From Rheinheimera faecalis (GTDB taxonomy: Bacteria > Pseudomonadota > Gammaproteobacteria > Enterobacterales > Alteromonadaceae), in assembly GCF_021290965.1 (NCBI RefSeq), contig NZ_JAJOYT010000006.1, positions 62,001 to 126,000 of the forward strand: DNA of 64,000 nucleotides. The letters run 5' to 3'. Within the stretch, counting starts at the first letter, position 1, and each line of letters begins with the position of its first letter. The translations under genes and the position numbers were made by a program. The notes beneath the pieces were generated by a model. The model was not told the origin of the DNA. It did no database searches and worked only from the letters and a program-made list of their open reading frames with translations. This document shows, piece by piece, positions 36,765 through 45,201 of the stretch.

Positions 36765-37351
36765 CCCCGGCGGTTTTGTTCGGACCACTGAATTTCTACC
36801 TCTAATTCGCTTAAGGCTTTGCGACAACGACCTAAACGGGCGTGAATGGCCAGTACTCTGTCGGCACTGGTATCTGCAGAACCACCTGACAGCTGGCGTT
36901 GTTCCAGTTCCAGCATATCCAATAACCGCCTTTCAAAGCCCTGATATTCAGAGAGCTGTTGATACAACTCCTGAGTGGAGCGACGTAATTGACCTACCAT
37001 AGCTTGTGCTTGTTCTGACGCATTTGGCGACGTTGGGCGCTTTTTACCTTTGCCGGGTAAATAACGTAAGTCTTTGGTTTGAAAAGCGCGGCTTAACGCC
37101 TGAATTTGGGAGCTAAGTTTAGCCGCTAATGCCTGAGCTGAGCTGGTGCGCTGTTCTGTGCTCGCTTTCAGGCGTTTAAGCATAGCTTCAGCTTCCAGCA
37201 CATAGTCGGTTAAAAAAGGCGAGTGGGACTGAAATAAGTCACTGTCAAACCAGGCTTTTTGTTGCCAGCTGCTTTGTTTACCGTCAATGGCCTTGGCTTG
37301 TTGAGTCAGCTGTTTAAGTTGTTGCTCCAACGCAGCCAATAAGTCTTTCAT
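36761..37351 (-). CDS. priC: Primosomal replication protein PriC
   Basis: A 196-residue, helix-rich, Gln/Leu-rich protein. The C-terminal third carries the PriC signature: YQGFERRLLDMLELEQRQL and AIHARLGRCRKALSELEVEI. PriC helps restart stalled forks by loading DnaB at gapped forks. ATG 37351 has GGAG six bases upstream and overlaps the TSUP stop as ATGA, which fixes the start. The gap between conserved ends is less conserved, as usual for PriC. Confidence 0.85.
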   Translation of the reverse strand: MKDLLAALEQQLKQLTQQAKAIDGKQSSWQQKAWFDSDLFQSHSPFLTDYVLEAEAMLKRLKASTEQRTSSAQALAAKLSSQIQALSRAFQTKDLRYLPGKGKKRPTSPNASEQAQAMVGQLRRSTQELYQQLSEYQGFERRLLDMLELEQRQLSGGSADTSADRVLAIHARLGRCRKALSELEVEIQWSEQNRRG

Positions 37352-38127
37352 CCATTGCTCCAGGCTTGCCATAACAAGCGGGCGGTAATAGCTAATACCA
37401 TAGTTAAAAAAAGTGGCCTGATAAACTTACTACCAAAACGAATGGCTGAACGGGCACCAAAATAAGAACCGAGCATTAAACAAGCGCCCATAGCTAAACC
37501 CAAAGCCCAATAAATATGACCAAGCCAGGCAAAAGTCACCAGTGCAAAGATATTACTGACGCAGTTCATCGAACGCGCTACGCCGCTGGTCAACAGCAAG
37601 TTGATTTTATACAGTGCCATAGTCGACACCATCCAAAACGAACCTGTGCCAGGGCCTGCCAGGCCATCATAAAAACCTAAAGTAAAACCCTGAGCTCTTT
37701 GTTGCCAAAAATGTTTAGGCGTCTGCTCTGGTAAAGTTAATTGATCGTCTGGCTGCATTTTTACTACCAAACTATATAAAGCTGCGATCACAATAAAAAA
37801 CGGAATAATACGTTCCAGCCATTCTTTGCTGATTAAATCCACTACTAAAGTGCCACAAATGGCACCAATAGCAGTGAATATCAAAGCCGTACGCCAAAAC
37901 TGTGGATCAAAAAGTTGGCGTCTGTAATAAGTGACCGAAGCGGTAATGGAACCAAAAGTCGCAGCCAGTTTGTTGGTGCCTAATACCAGATGTGGCGGTA
38001 AACCAGCGGTCAGTAGTGCAGGGACAGTCAATAAACCACCGCCTCCGGCCACAGCATCAATAAATCCCGCAACTAAAGCTACTGCGCATAAAGCGGCGAC
38101 TACCCAGAGTTCTAAACCTAATTCCAT
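37348..38127 (-). CDS. TSUP/TauE-SafE family membrane transporter
   Basis: A 259-residue protein with about eight hydrophobic segments. The family signature GFIDAVAGGGGLLTVPALL is near the N-terminus and its inverted-repeat partner GFYDGLAGPGTGSFW lies at the middle. The family exports sulfite or organosulfur compounds. It sits between dinG (2 bp) and priC (ATGA overlap), a housekeeping arrangement seen in related genomes; a direct role in replication is not implied. Confidence 0.9.
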   Translation of the reverse strand: MELGLELWVVAALCAVALVAGFIDAVAGGGGLLTVPALLTAGLPPHLVLGTNKLAATFGSITASVTYYRRQLFDPQFWRTALIFTAIGAICGTLVVDLISKEWLERIIPFFIVIAALYSLVVKMQPDDQLTLPEQTPKHFWQQRAQGFTLGFYDGLAGPGTGSFWMVSTMALYKINLLLTSGVARSMNCVSNIFALVTFAWLGHIYWALGLAMGACLMLGSYFGARSAIRFGSKFIRPLFLTMVLAITARLLWQAWSNG

Positions 38128-38129
38128 TT

Positions 38130-40181
38130 TTAGTCTTCAATAGTTTGTGAAAAGGGAGGCAAAGCTTTGAGCATGGCCTTGCCATAAGTTTTGGTCACTA
38201 AGCGTCTGTCTAAAATAACAATACGGCCATGATCCATCTCCTGGCGCAGCAGTCTACCACAGGCTTGCACCAGTTTTCGTGCTGTAGCTGGTACTGTCAT
38301 TTGCAAAAATGGATTGCCGCCACGTTTGGTAATAGCTTCAGATAAAGCTTCTTCTAAAGGAGAAGAGGGCACAGCAAAAGGTAATTTAGTGATCACCAGA
38401 TTCGTCAGCAAAGCCCCCGGTAAATCCAAACCTTCAGAAAAACTCTGGGTACCACATAAAATACTACCTTCGCCTGCTTTTACTTTCAGGGCATGAAGTT
38501 CGAGTAGGGACTGTCGGGATGCTTCGCCTTGCACTAAAAAAGACCAGCCTTTAACCCGCAATGCTTCTACGACTTTTTGCATCTGCCAATACGAAGCAAA
38601 CAGCAACAGGTTACCGGCCTTTTTCTCCAGATACTGCGGCAATCTTGCAATCAGCTCATCGGTAAAGGCGTCACTGCTTGGGTCAGTCTGCATTTTTGGT
38701 AACAGCAAACTGGCTTTGTTTTGGTAATCAAAGGGGGAATCGACTTTGAGTGTTTGCAAACCCGGGTGCTGAGAAAGCCCCAACTCCTGTTTGATATAGT
38801 CAAAACTATTCAGGGTGGTTAAGGTTGCAGAACAAAGTATGGTGGCAAAGGCCTGACTAAATAATAAATCGTCCAGTAAAAAACTCACCGACAAAGGGCT
38901 GGCATAAGCGCTGCTTTGTTGATGCTCTTTTGGATCTTGTGTGACCCAACGCGCCTGATTGACATGTTTTTGCTGTGGGACTGAATACAGTCGCCACAGT
39001 TCTGATTGCTGCTCAAATCTGTGTTCTATAGCCGTCAATTCAAATTGCAGCGGCAGTACCAGCTTAGTCGCTACTTTATGTTCAGTCGCAGCTTCGGATA
39101 AAAACTGTTGCAACTTCTCTATAGCAGACAAAGCTTTACCGCTGAGCTCGGCCAGTTGGTCTGCATTGGAGGCAAAAGTTTCCGGCAGTACTGCATCAGC
39201 AAAACGGTAATATGGCTCTTTAGCAAACCAGTGGCTTTGGTTCAGTTCAATCTGGTGTTGCACAGGTTTTAGCTGTTTTAAAAAGTCGCTTGCCAGCTCA
39301 TCAAGTTTTAATACTTCGGTCATAGCGCCATGCTGCGGTAATATACCGGCCAGCTGCTGCGTGGTCTTTTTTAGCTTTTCCAGATACTGGGCCGGAAAAC
39401 TCAGCGGGGCATGGGCTGAAAAGAAATCACGACCACTGTCGGGTAAGTGATGAGCTTCGTCTATCACATAAATACAATCAGCGGGTTGTGGCAATATTTG
39501 CGAGCCTGCATCCAAATCAGCCAGTAACAAGGCATGATTCACCACTAATACAGTACTGCCTTCTATCTCAGCGCGGGCTAAATGAAAAGGGCATTGATGA
39601 TGCACTGGGTTGGCTTTGCTGCAATGAGCAGGATCAGAAGCAATGGCATACCAATGTTCATCAGCTATTGGCTCTTTTAAGCTGTCTCTGTCACCTAGCC
39701 AATGACGTTGTTGCCAGTTATTAAGTAATTGCTGTAATAAAGAAGCTGGCGCCGTACTTTGGAATAAAGGTAATAAATCAGGCTGTTGTAATTGCTGGCG
39801 AATTTTTTCGACACAGGCATACCTTTGCCTGCCTTTGACTAAACAGAATTCAAACTTCAAGCCGCTGTATTTCAGGAAAAAGGGTAAATCTTTTTGCACC
39901 AGCTGTTCTTGCAAAGCTACGGTTGCTGTTGCTATCACCAGTGTTTTCTTTTGCTTTAATGCAAAAGGAATAGCCGCCATTAAATAGGCCAAAGATTTCC
40001 CAGTGCCAGTGCCAGCTTCTACTAATAGCGTCCTGTCATAGCTGTGGTAGCTACCAGCCAAAGTATTGGCTATTTCAGCCACCATTTTATTCTGACCAGG
40101 GCGGGGTTGGTAATTCGTCAGATTGCTTTTTAGCTGCTGATGAATTTCACGAATTTGGTTTTTTAAAGCATCAGTAAGCAT
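38130..40181 (-). CDS. dinG: DinG-family ATP-dependent DNA helicase
   Basis: A 683-residue XPD-like superfamily 2 helicase. Walker A VEAGTGTGKSLAYL (about 56-68), the iron-sulfur domain between motifs I and II with Cys in RYACVEK and AHCSKANPVHHQCPF, the DEAH box in YVIDEAHHLPD, SATLTTLNSF, and the C-terminal SFSEGLDLPG and QACGRLLRQEMDHG. It resembles DinG more than YoaA through ITKLPFAVPSSPLEEAL and RRLVTKTYGKAMLKALPP. It resolves R-loops and branched DNA and heads the TSUP-priC-HDAC operon. Confidence 0.88.
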   Translation of the reverse strand: MLTDALKNQIREIHQQLKSNLTNYQPRPGQNKMVAEIANTLAGSYHSYDRTLLVEAGTGTGKSLAYLMAAIPFALKQKKTLVIATATVALQEQLVQKDLPFFLKYSGLKFEFCLVKGRQRYACVEKIRQQLQQPDLLPLFQSTAPASLLQQLLNNWQQRHWLGDRDSLKEPIADEHWYAIASDPAHCSKANPVHHQCPFHLARAEIEGSTVLVVNHALLLADLDAGSQILPQPADCIYVIDEAHHLPDSGRDFFSAHAPLSFPAQYLEKLKKTTQQLAGILPQHGAMTEVLKLDELASDFLKQLKPVQHQIELNQSHWFAKEPYYRFADAVLPETFASNADQLAELSGKALSAIEKLQQFLSEAATEHKVATKLVLPLQFELTAIEHRFEQQSELWRLYSVPQQKHVNQARWVTQDPKEHQQSSAYASPLSVSFLLDDLLFSQAFATILCSATLTTLNSFDYIKQELGLSQHPGLQTLKVDSPFDYQNKASLLLPKMQTDPSSDAFTDELIARLPQYLEKKAGNLLLFASYWQMQKVVEALRVKGWSFLVQGEASRQSLLELHALKVKAGEGSILCGTQSFSEGLDLPGALLTNLVITKLPFAVPSSPLEEALSEAITKRGGNPFLQMTVPATARKLVQACGRLLRQEMDHGRIVILDRRLVTKTYGKAMLKALPPFSQTIED

Positions 40182-40522
40182 TAAAACATCTGGATAAAAA
40201 AACAGGGGTTCATAATAAGTCAGCTACAACTCAAGCGCAATATTGATATTGCCGATGAAATTTCAGTCTTTACACAACGAATAAATGAAAAAAATTGACT
40301 TATACCTTGTAGAGTAAAGTTTACAAAAAATTATAAGGATTTTAGGGAAAAGCCGATTACGCTTGAAAAATAACCAGAAATCGAACGGAAAATCAGTTTT
40401 TATGGTGCTTAAAAGGAACAAAACCTAAAAATGTATCAGGTCGTTACCTGTTTTGCGGCCTAAAAATAGGGGAGTGACGGACTCGTTGACAACAGCAGAT
40501 CAAATTTGTTCCGTAAAAGCTG

Positions 40523-40552
40523 TTGACCACGCTGAAAAATTGCGTTTATTAT
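40523..40552 (+). promoter_or_regulatory. Putative promoter of the TonB receptor gene
   Basis: TTGACC (40523-40528), an 18-nt spacer and TATTAT (40547-40552) lie about 115 bp before the receptor ATG. The leader in between contains a GATTGCG...GGAGTTCCAATC inverted match. The remaining 40182-40520 interval is AT-rich and I see no gene in it. Confidence 0.45.
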
Positions 40553-40667
40553 CGGGTCGTTGTTTTCGGGGTCCACCTCGATTGCGAAAAGTTCGGAGTT
40601 CCAATCGCCGCAAAGGTTGGTCATCGTAAAAATAGAATCACTAGATAGTGGTCCAGGGAGAAAAAAC

Positions 40668-43268
40668 ATGTTTACAAATAATAAATTGTCAAAAGCAGTT
40701 CGTTTAGCAGTTGCTTTTGGTGCAGCCTCTGCAGCCGTTTTCACTGGTGCTGTTAACGCACAGGACGCTGAAGAAGCAAAAGACGTAGAACGTATTGAAG
40801 TTACTGGTTCTCGTATCAAACGTACTGATTTAGAAGGTGCTGTACCTGTAACTGTAATCGACCGCGCTGCTATCGATTTCTCAGGTCAAACTTCTGTATC
40901 TGACTTACTGCGTAATACTACATTTAACTCATCAGGTTCTTTCCGCCCACAATCAGGTAGCTCAGCTCAGGGTATTTCTCAGGTTGACTTACGTGGTTTA
41001 GGCGCTGAACGTTCACTGATCTTAGTTGACGGTCGTCGTTTACCAAAATCACCATCAACTGGTAACTCTCAGGACTTAAACTCTATCCCTATGGCTGCGG
41101 TAGAGCGTATCGAAGTTCTGTCTGATGGTGCATCAGCTGTATACGGTTCTGACGCTATCGGTGGTGTTATCAACATCATCACTCGTAAAGATTTCAACGG
41201 TGCTGAATTCCGTATGGGCGCTTCAACTGTCAGCCTGCCAGATGATGGCGGTGATCGTGAAGAAGGTTCTGCAGTATTCGGTTCTACCAGCGATAAAGCT
41301 TCTGTAATCGGTGGTGTATCATGGAACAGCCGTGACATCATTTTTGAACGTGATTACAAATGGGTTCAGCCAGGCGCTTCAAGCTTCGCAAATAACTGGT
41401 TATCACCAGATGGTTTTACTTCTATTGTTTCTGAAGCTGAATGTAATGGCATCGAAAACTTTTACTCTTTACCAAGTGGTCTGTGTGCTTATAACTTCAA
41501 CGCAACTAACGCGAACGAAGCTTCTACAAGCAACACTTCAGGTTTCGTAAAAGCTGAATACCAAATCAATGATGACTGGAAAATTTTCTCTCATACTTTG
41601 GTTGCTAAAACAAAATCATTTGGTCGTTATGCTCCATCATTAAACGATGCTGGCGAAGCTGCATTTATGTCAGCTGATAGTCCAAACAACCCAACTAACC
41701 CATTAAGCCCATTCTACGATGCGGCAAATGGTCCTAATGAAGAAGTTCAGTTCCGTCACCGTTTTGCTGCTATCGGCAACCGTGACAACGAAGTTGATAA
41801 CTGGACTACTGACTTCTTAGTTGGTGCTGCTGGTACTGTTGGTGAAGTTGATGTAGATTTTGGTGTACGTAAAAACCAATCTAAAACTTATGAAATTGGT
41901 CGTGGTTACCTGTTAGGTTCAGCTGCTCGTGCTGCAATCGACAGCGGTGACTACATGGTGAACGACCCGTTTGGTGAGCGTTTCACTACAGATGCTGACC
42001 GTGAAGCCTACGCGAAAATGTTAAGTGGCTTTAACGTAACAACCAGCCGTATCGGTAAGTTTGATCAGGAAGAAGCTTTTGCTTCTGCTGCATTTGACGT
42101 AGTTGAACTGTCTGCTGGTACTATTCAGGCTGTAGTAGGTGGTGAATACCGTAAAGAAACTTACGCTGACTTATATGACGCCTTGTCAGAAGCTGGTGTA
42201 GTAGGTGGTTCTTCTGGTAACTCAGCTGGTGGCGACCGTAACTTAAAATCAGCTTACCTTGAGACTTTAGTTCCATTACTGGAAGGTCTGGAGATGACTG
42301 TTGCTGGTCGTTACGACAAATACTCAGACTACGGTAATGACTTCTCTCCAAAAGTATCTTTCCGTTGGGATGCGATGGAAGACTTAGTATTACGTGCTTC
42401 TTATGGTGAAGGTTTCCGTGCTCCAACTTTGGATATCCTGACTCAGAAGCCAGCTTCTGATAACCCATCAGTAAGCGATGACCCAACTTGTATCAACTTT
42501 GGTTTAGCTGCAGGTTGTGACGTTCAGGTTAGCGCTATCACTATGGCAAACCCTGCTATCAGTTCAGAAGAGTCTGAGCAGTTATCTATCGGTGCTGCTT
42601 ACCAGCCAACAGATTGGTTAAACTTCTCTGTTGACTACTACGATATCAAAATCAAAAACCTGATCCGTTTCTTTGGTGCTGAAACTCTGTTAACACGTGA
42701 ACAAACTGGTGACCCAATCCCAGCTGGTTTAGGTGTAACTCGTTTAGCTAACGGCGGCATCGACCTGATCACTCAGGGTTATGCGAACGAAGGTGAATGG
42801 GCTATCAGTGGTGTTGACTTAAACGTAAACACTAACTTTGATTTCGGTGCTTATGGTCGTATTAACCAGGCGTTACAGGTTACTCACCGTATTGACAGCG
42901 TGATCGATGGTGGTCGTAACACAGTAAAAGATATGGGTGAACCTCAGCGTCGTGCGACTCTGAACCACACTTACTCACTGAACGACTTTGATTTTGCATG
43001 GAACCTGAACTTAATCGGTGATCAGTACATCGATGTAGAACCTAATGGTTCAGGTGGTTTTGACAAGTCAGGCCACGTTCCTACATGGGTTACTCATGAT
43101 GTACAAGCTGGTTACACATTCAGCACTGGTACTAAAATCTCTATCGGTGCTCAGAACGTGTTCGAAAAAGAGCCTGAGTTGATCCCATTCGATGGTCGTA
43201 GCTACAACTTCAACTTATACGATGCTTACGGTCGCATTGCATACGTGAAGTTCCAACAAAACTTCTAA
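40668..43268 (+). CDS. TonB-dependent receptor, probably highly expressed
   Basis: An 866-residue protein. A signal peptide (cleavage after AVNA) is followed by a DVERIEVTGSRIKR TonB-box region, a plug (about 55-190; LRGLGAERSLILVDGRR and GSDAIGGVINIITRK) and a large barrel ending VKFQQNF. This RIKRTDLEGAVPV-type N-terminus is typical of the long receptors abundant in Alteromonadales, which take up peptides or glycans. Codons are strikingly biased to GGT, CGT, GTA and TCT, unlike the receptor at 1336-3675. ATG 40668 has GGGAG upstream. Confidence 0.92.
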   Translation: MFTNNKLSKAVRLAVAFGAASAAVFTGAVNAQDAEEAKDVERIEVTGSRIKRTDLEGAVPVTVIDRAAIDFSGQTSVSDLLRNTTFNSSGSFRPQSGSSAQGISQVDLRGLGAERSLILVDGRRLPKSPSTGNSQDLNSIPMAAVERIEVLSDGASAVYGSDAIGGVINIITRKDFNGAEFRMGASTVSLPDDGGDREEGSAVFGSTSDKASVIGGVSWNSRDIIFERDYKWVQPGASSFANNWLSPDGFTSIVSEAECNGIENFYSLPSGLCAYNFNATNANEASTSNTSGFVKAEYQINDDWKIFSHTLVAKTKSFGRYAPSLNDAGEAAFMSADSPNNPTNPLSPFYDAANGPNEEVQFRHRFAAIGNRDNEVDNWTTDFLVGAAGTVGEVDVDFGVRKNQSKTYEIGRGYLLGSAARAAIDSGDYMVNDPFGERFTTDADREAYAKMLSGFNVTTSRIGKFDQEEAFASAAFDVVELSAGTIQAVVGGEYRKETYADLYDALSEAGVVGGSSGNSAGGDRNLKSAYLETLVPLLEGLEMTVAGRYDKYSDYGNDFSPKVSFRWDAMEDLVLRASYGEGFRAPTLDILTQKPASDNPSVSDDPTCINFGLAAGCDVQVSAITMANPAISSEESEQLSIGAAYQPTDWLNFSVDYYDIKIKNLIRFFGAETLLTREQTGDPIPAGLGVTRLANGGIDLITQGYANEGEWAISGVDLNVNTNFDFGAYGRINQALQVTHRIDSVIDGGRNTVKDMGEPQRRATLNHTYSLNDFDFAWNLNLIGDQYIDVEPNGSGGFDKSGHVPTWVTHDVQAGYTFSTGTKISIGAQNVFEKEPELIPFDGRSYNFNLYDAYGRIAYVKFQQNF

Positions 43269-43282
43269 TAAGTTAAGTTGAT

Positions 43283-43314
43283 AAAAAGCGGAACTTAGGT
43301 TCCGCTTTTTTTTT
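43283..43314 (+). terminator. Rho-independent terminator
   Basis: AAAAAGCGGAAC, a TTAG loop and GTTCCGCT followed by eight or more T residues, directly after the TonB receptor gene. Confidence 0.9.
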
Positions 43315-43352
43315 AACTAAGATTTGGCAAAAGCTCAACGAGGATGAACTCG

Positions 43353-44315
43353 ATGCACCATTGGGATCTGTATTGGCAAACCACACATAGTCTGAATAGT
43401 TTTGTTGACCACCACAGCACGGGTTACAAAGATGAGGTAGAGCAGTTTTGGCTATCCTGTTTTAGCCAGTGTTATTCAGCGGGTAAAATTCTTGATATTG
43501 CAACAGGTAATGGTTCTTTAGCCGTTGCAGCGCAGCGCTATCTGGATTTGCATGGTTTGCAAGGCGAAGTATGGGCTACGGATGCAGCAGATATAAATCC
43601 GGTCAGGCATTTTTCATCTCAGCCTGAATTGGTTGCTCTTCTTCAAAAAATAAATTTTTATCCAAAAGTTCAGACTGAACAACTACCTTTTTTAGCGGAT
43701 TATTTTAGCTTAGCAGTAAGCCAATTCGGTTTTGAGTATGCTCAGGTTATGACTGCATTTCAGCAAGTTTTTCGGGTACTAAAACCTGGCGGGTGTTTTC
43801 AGGCCATAGTGCATCATGCAAACTCTTTTATATCTGAAGATACAGATAACAGCCTCAAGTTGTTGGATATGGTGTTAGTGCAGCTGACTTTAACTCAGGA
43901 CGCTTGTTCAGTACTTGAGTATGCTGAGCAAAAAATAAAACAAGCTGTGATGCTAAAAACAGATGCGCATTTTTCTGCTTTGAATCAGCAGTTGATTGCA
44001 AAAGTGCAGCAGTTCTATCAACACTGTATAAACAGCAACAATGAAGCCTGGTTTAATGCTTTTGCTGCCGATTTTATTCCATTGCTCACTAACTTACAGC
44101 CAGGTGCTTTATTAAAAATGACAGCTTTGGAGCAGTCATTAGTGAGCTACAGGCTCAGATTAGCAGAACAAAAAGACTGCCGCTGGTCTGAATCACAAGT
44201 ACAACAACTTAAAGCTCAGTTGTCGGCATTAGAATGGCAGCAGGTTCAGATCGAACCATTTTATACATCAGAAGGTTTGTATGGTTGGGCTTTGAGTATA
44301 ACAAAAGCAAGTTAG
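43353..44315 (+). CDS. Class I SAM-dependent methyltransferase
   Basis: A 320-residue protein. The Rossmann motif I KILDIATGNGSLAVAA lies at about 46-60, then EVWATDAADI (motif II), LPFLADYFSLAVSQFGFEY (motif III, the PFxDxxFD type of methyltransferase 11/25 folds) and a post-motif VLKPGGCFQAIVHH. The C-terminal half is helical and not recognised. Substrate unknown. Start 43353 keeps a nine-base spacing from GAGG. It converges with a DksA-like gene, overlapping by 4 nt. Confidence 0.82.
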   Translation: MHHWDLYWQTTHSLNSFVDHHSTGYKDEVEQFWLSCFSQCYSAGKILDIATGNGSLAVAAQRYLDLHGLQGEVWATDAADINPVRHFSSQPELVALLQKINFYPKVQTEQLPFLADYFSLAVSQFGFEYAQVMTAFQQVFRVLKPGGCFQAIVHHANSFISEDTDNSLKLLDMVLVQLTLTQDACSVLEYAEQKIKQAVMLKTDAHFSALNQQLIAKVQQFYQHCINSNNEAWFNAFAADFIPLLTNLQPGALLKMTALEQSLVSYRLRLAEQKDCRWSESQVQQLKAQLSALEWQQVQIEPFYTSEGLYGWALSITKAS

Positions 44316-44683
44316 CTGCTTTTAGCGCCGGCTTTTTTTTGACTCTGGCATAGATCACAAAGCAAAGTAGCTGGATCATGATTCAATGCTTCAGGGCTGA
44401 TGGGGCTGTCGCATTGAGCGCAGAGGCCAAATAACCCCATTTGAAACTGACCTAAAGCAGCCAGTACTTGCTCCAGTCTTTGCTGTTTTTGTTTGAGAAC
44501 ACCTGAACTTTTTCCTTCCAAAAGCTCAGGCCAAAGGCTTTGAGGCTGAGTCTGCAATAAAAGCTGTAATTGGCTGTAATCATCCTGAGTTGACGCAGTG
44601 ACGACCGTCATGATGTCATTGCTTAGTTGAGCAAGTTCAGCCTCCAGTTTGATTTTCAGCGGTTTCTGATCTTTAGTTTGCAT
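44312..44683 (-). CDS. TraR/DksA-type zinc-finger protein
   Basis: A 123-residue protein. An N-terminal coiled coil (about 5-80) and a C-terminal C4 zinc finger, CAQCDSPISPEAL then LLCDLCQ, fit the DksA/TraR family. DksA itself has DxxDxA at the coiled-coil tip; this protein lacks a clear acidic tip, so effects on RNA polymerase are uncertain. GGGGAG precedes the ATG. It is divergent from the metallophore precursor gene, about 150 bp away. Confidence 0.78.
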   Translation of the reverse strand: MQTKDQKPLKIKLEAELAQLSNDIMTVVTASTQDDYSQLQLLLQTQPQSLWPELLEGKSSGVLKQKQQRLEQVLAALGQFQMGLFGLCAQCDSPISPEALNHDPATLLCDLCQSQKKAGAKSS

Positions 44684-44765
44684 CTGCGACTCCCCGTTTA
44701 TTACTATAGTCTGCAGCAGCGAGTCTTTGCTTATCCTGATTTATATCAATAAAAAGCGAAGTGCT

Positions 44766-44792
44766 GAAATTTTTTTGTACCCGGGCAGGTCT
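44766..44792 (+). promoter_or_regulatory. Candidate ECF-sigma promoter of the metallophore operon
   Basis: GAAA (44766-44769), 19 bases, GTCT (44789-44792), ending 38 bases before the precursor ATG. The identical GAAA-N19-GTCT arrangement occurs before the DoxX-sigma operon at 53361-53387. ECF promoters commonly have GAA-type -35 and GTC-type -10 elements. This is an inference from two sites only. Confidence 0.45.
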
Positions 44793-44830
44793 ACTCAATG
44801 CAACTTAATGCAACCACAAGGAACATCGTT

Positions 44831-45148
44831 ATGAAATCAAATAAAACTACTGCTGTTGCCGTCAGTGCTTTAGTACTGGGTTCTTTAGCTACTCTGAGCT
44901 TAAGCGCAAATGCGAATCCGTTTTCTGCTGAACAGCTGAATGCGGGCTACCAGTTAGCTTCTGCTGAAGCTTCTTGTGGTGCTGACAAAGCCAAAGATAA
45001 AGAAGCCAAGTGCGGTGAAGACAAAGCGAAAGACAAAGAAGCCAAATGTGGTGAAGGTAAATGTGGCGGCGATAAAAAAGACGCTAAAGACAAAGAAAAA
45101 ACCAAAGAAGCTAAATGTGGTGAAGGCAAGTGCGGTGGCGATGCGTAA
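44831..45148 (+). CDS. hvfA: HvfA-like RiPP metallophore precursor peptide
   Basis: A 105-residue precursor. A signal peptide (MKSNKTTAVAVSALVLGSLA...ANA) is followed by NPFSAEQLNAGYQLA, a segment common to these precursors, and a Lys/Asp/Glu-rich core with six Cys-Gly pairs in near-repeats: DKEAKCGED, then two AKCGEGKCGGD units. EGKCG is the motif modified to an oxazolone/thioamide in the HvfA family of copper-binding RiPPs. The mature peptide should act in the periplasm or envelope and bind copper. AAGGA lies eight bases before the ATG. The modifying enzymes follow immediately. Confidence 0.88.
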   Translation: MKSNKTTAVAVSALVLGSLATLSLSANANPFSAEQLNAGYQLASAEASCGADKAKDKEAKCGEDKAKDKEAKCGEGKCGGDKKDAKDKEKTKEAKCGEGKCGGDA

Positions 45149-45158
45149 TACCACCAAT

Positions 45159-45190
45159 AGTCAGCCTGCACTCGCAGGCTGACTGTTTTT
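45159..45190 (+). terminator. Attenuating terminator between precursor and enzyme genes
   Basis: AGTCAGCCTGC, an ACTC loop and GCAGGCTGACT form an 11-bp perfect stem followed by GTTTTT, and then the AAGGAG of hvfB. Partial read-through would give more precursor than enzyme message, a common RiPP arrangement. Confidence 0.75.
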
Positions 45191-45201
45191 AAGGAGACGT
45201 T

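Noticed and set aside
40182-40667. Possible small gene or RNA in the dinG-TonB receptor gap
   Set aside because: Only a promoter-like pair and weak leader complementarity can be seen; no frame or RNA signature.
40460-40819. Minus-strand frame overlapping the TonB receptor start
   Set aside because: Composition reflects the reverse of the signal peptide and leader; no ribosome site.
44947-45171. Open frames on both strands across the metallophore precursor
   Set aside because: They are shadows produced by the codon repeats of the Cys-Gly/Lys core; only the plus frame from 44831 has a ribosome site and signal peptide.
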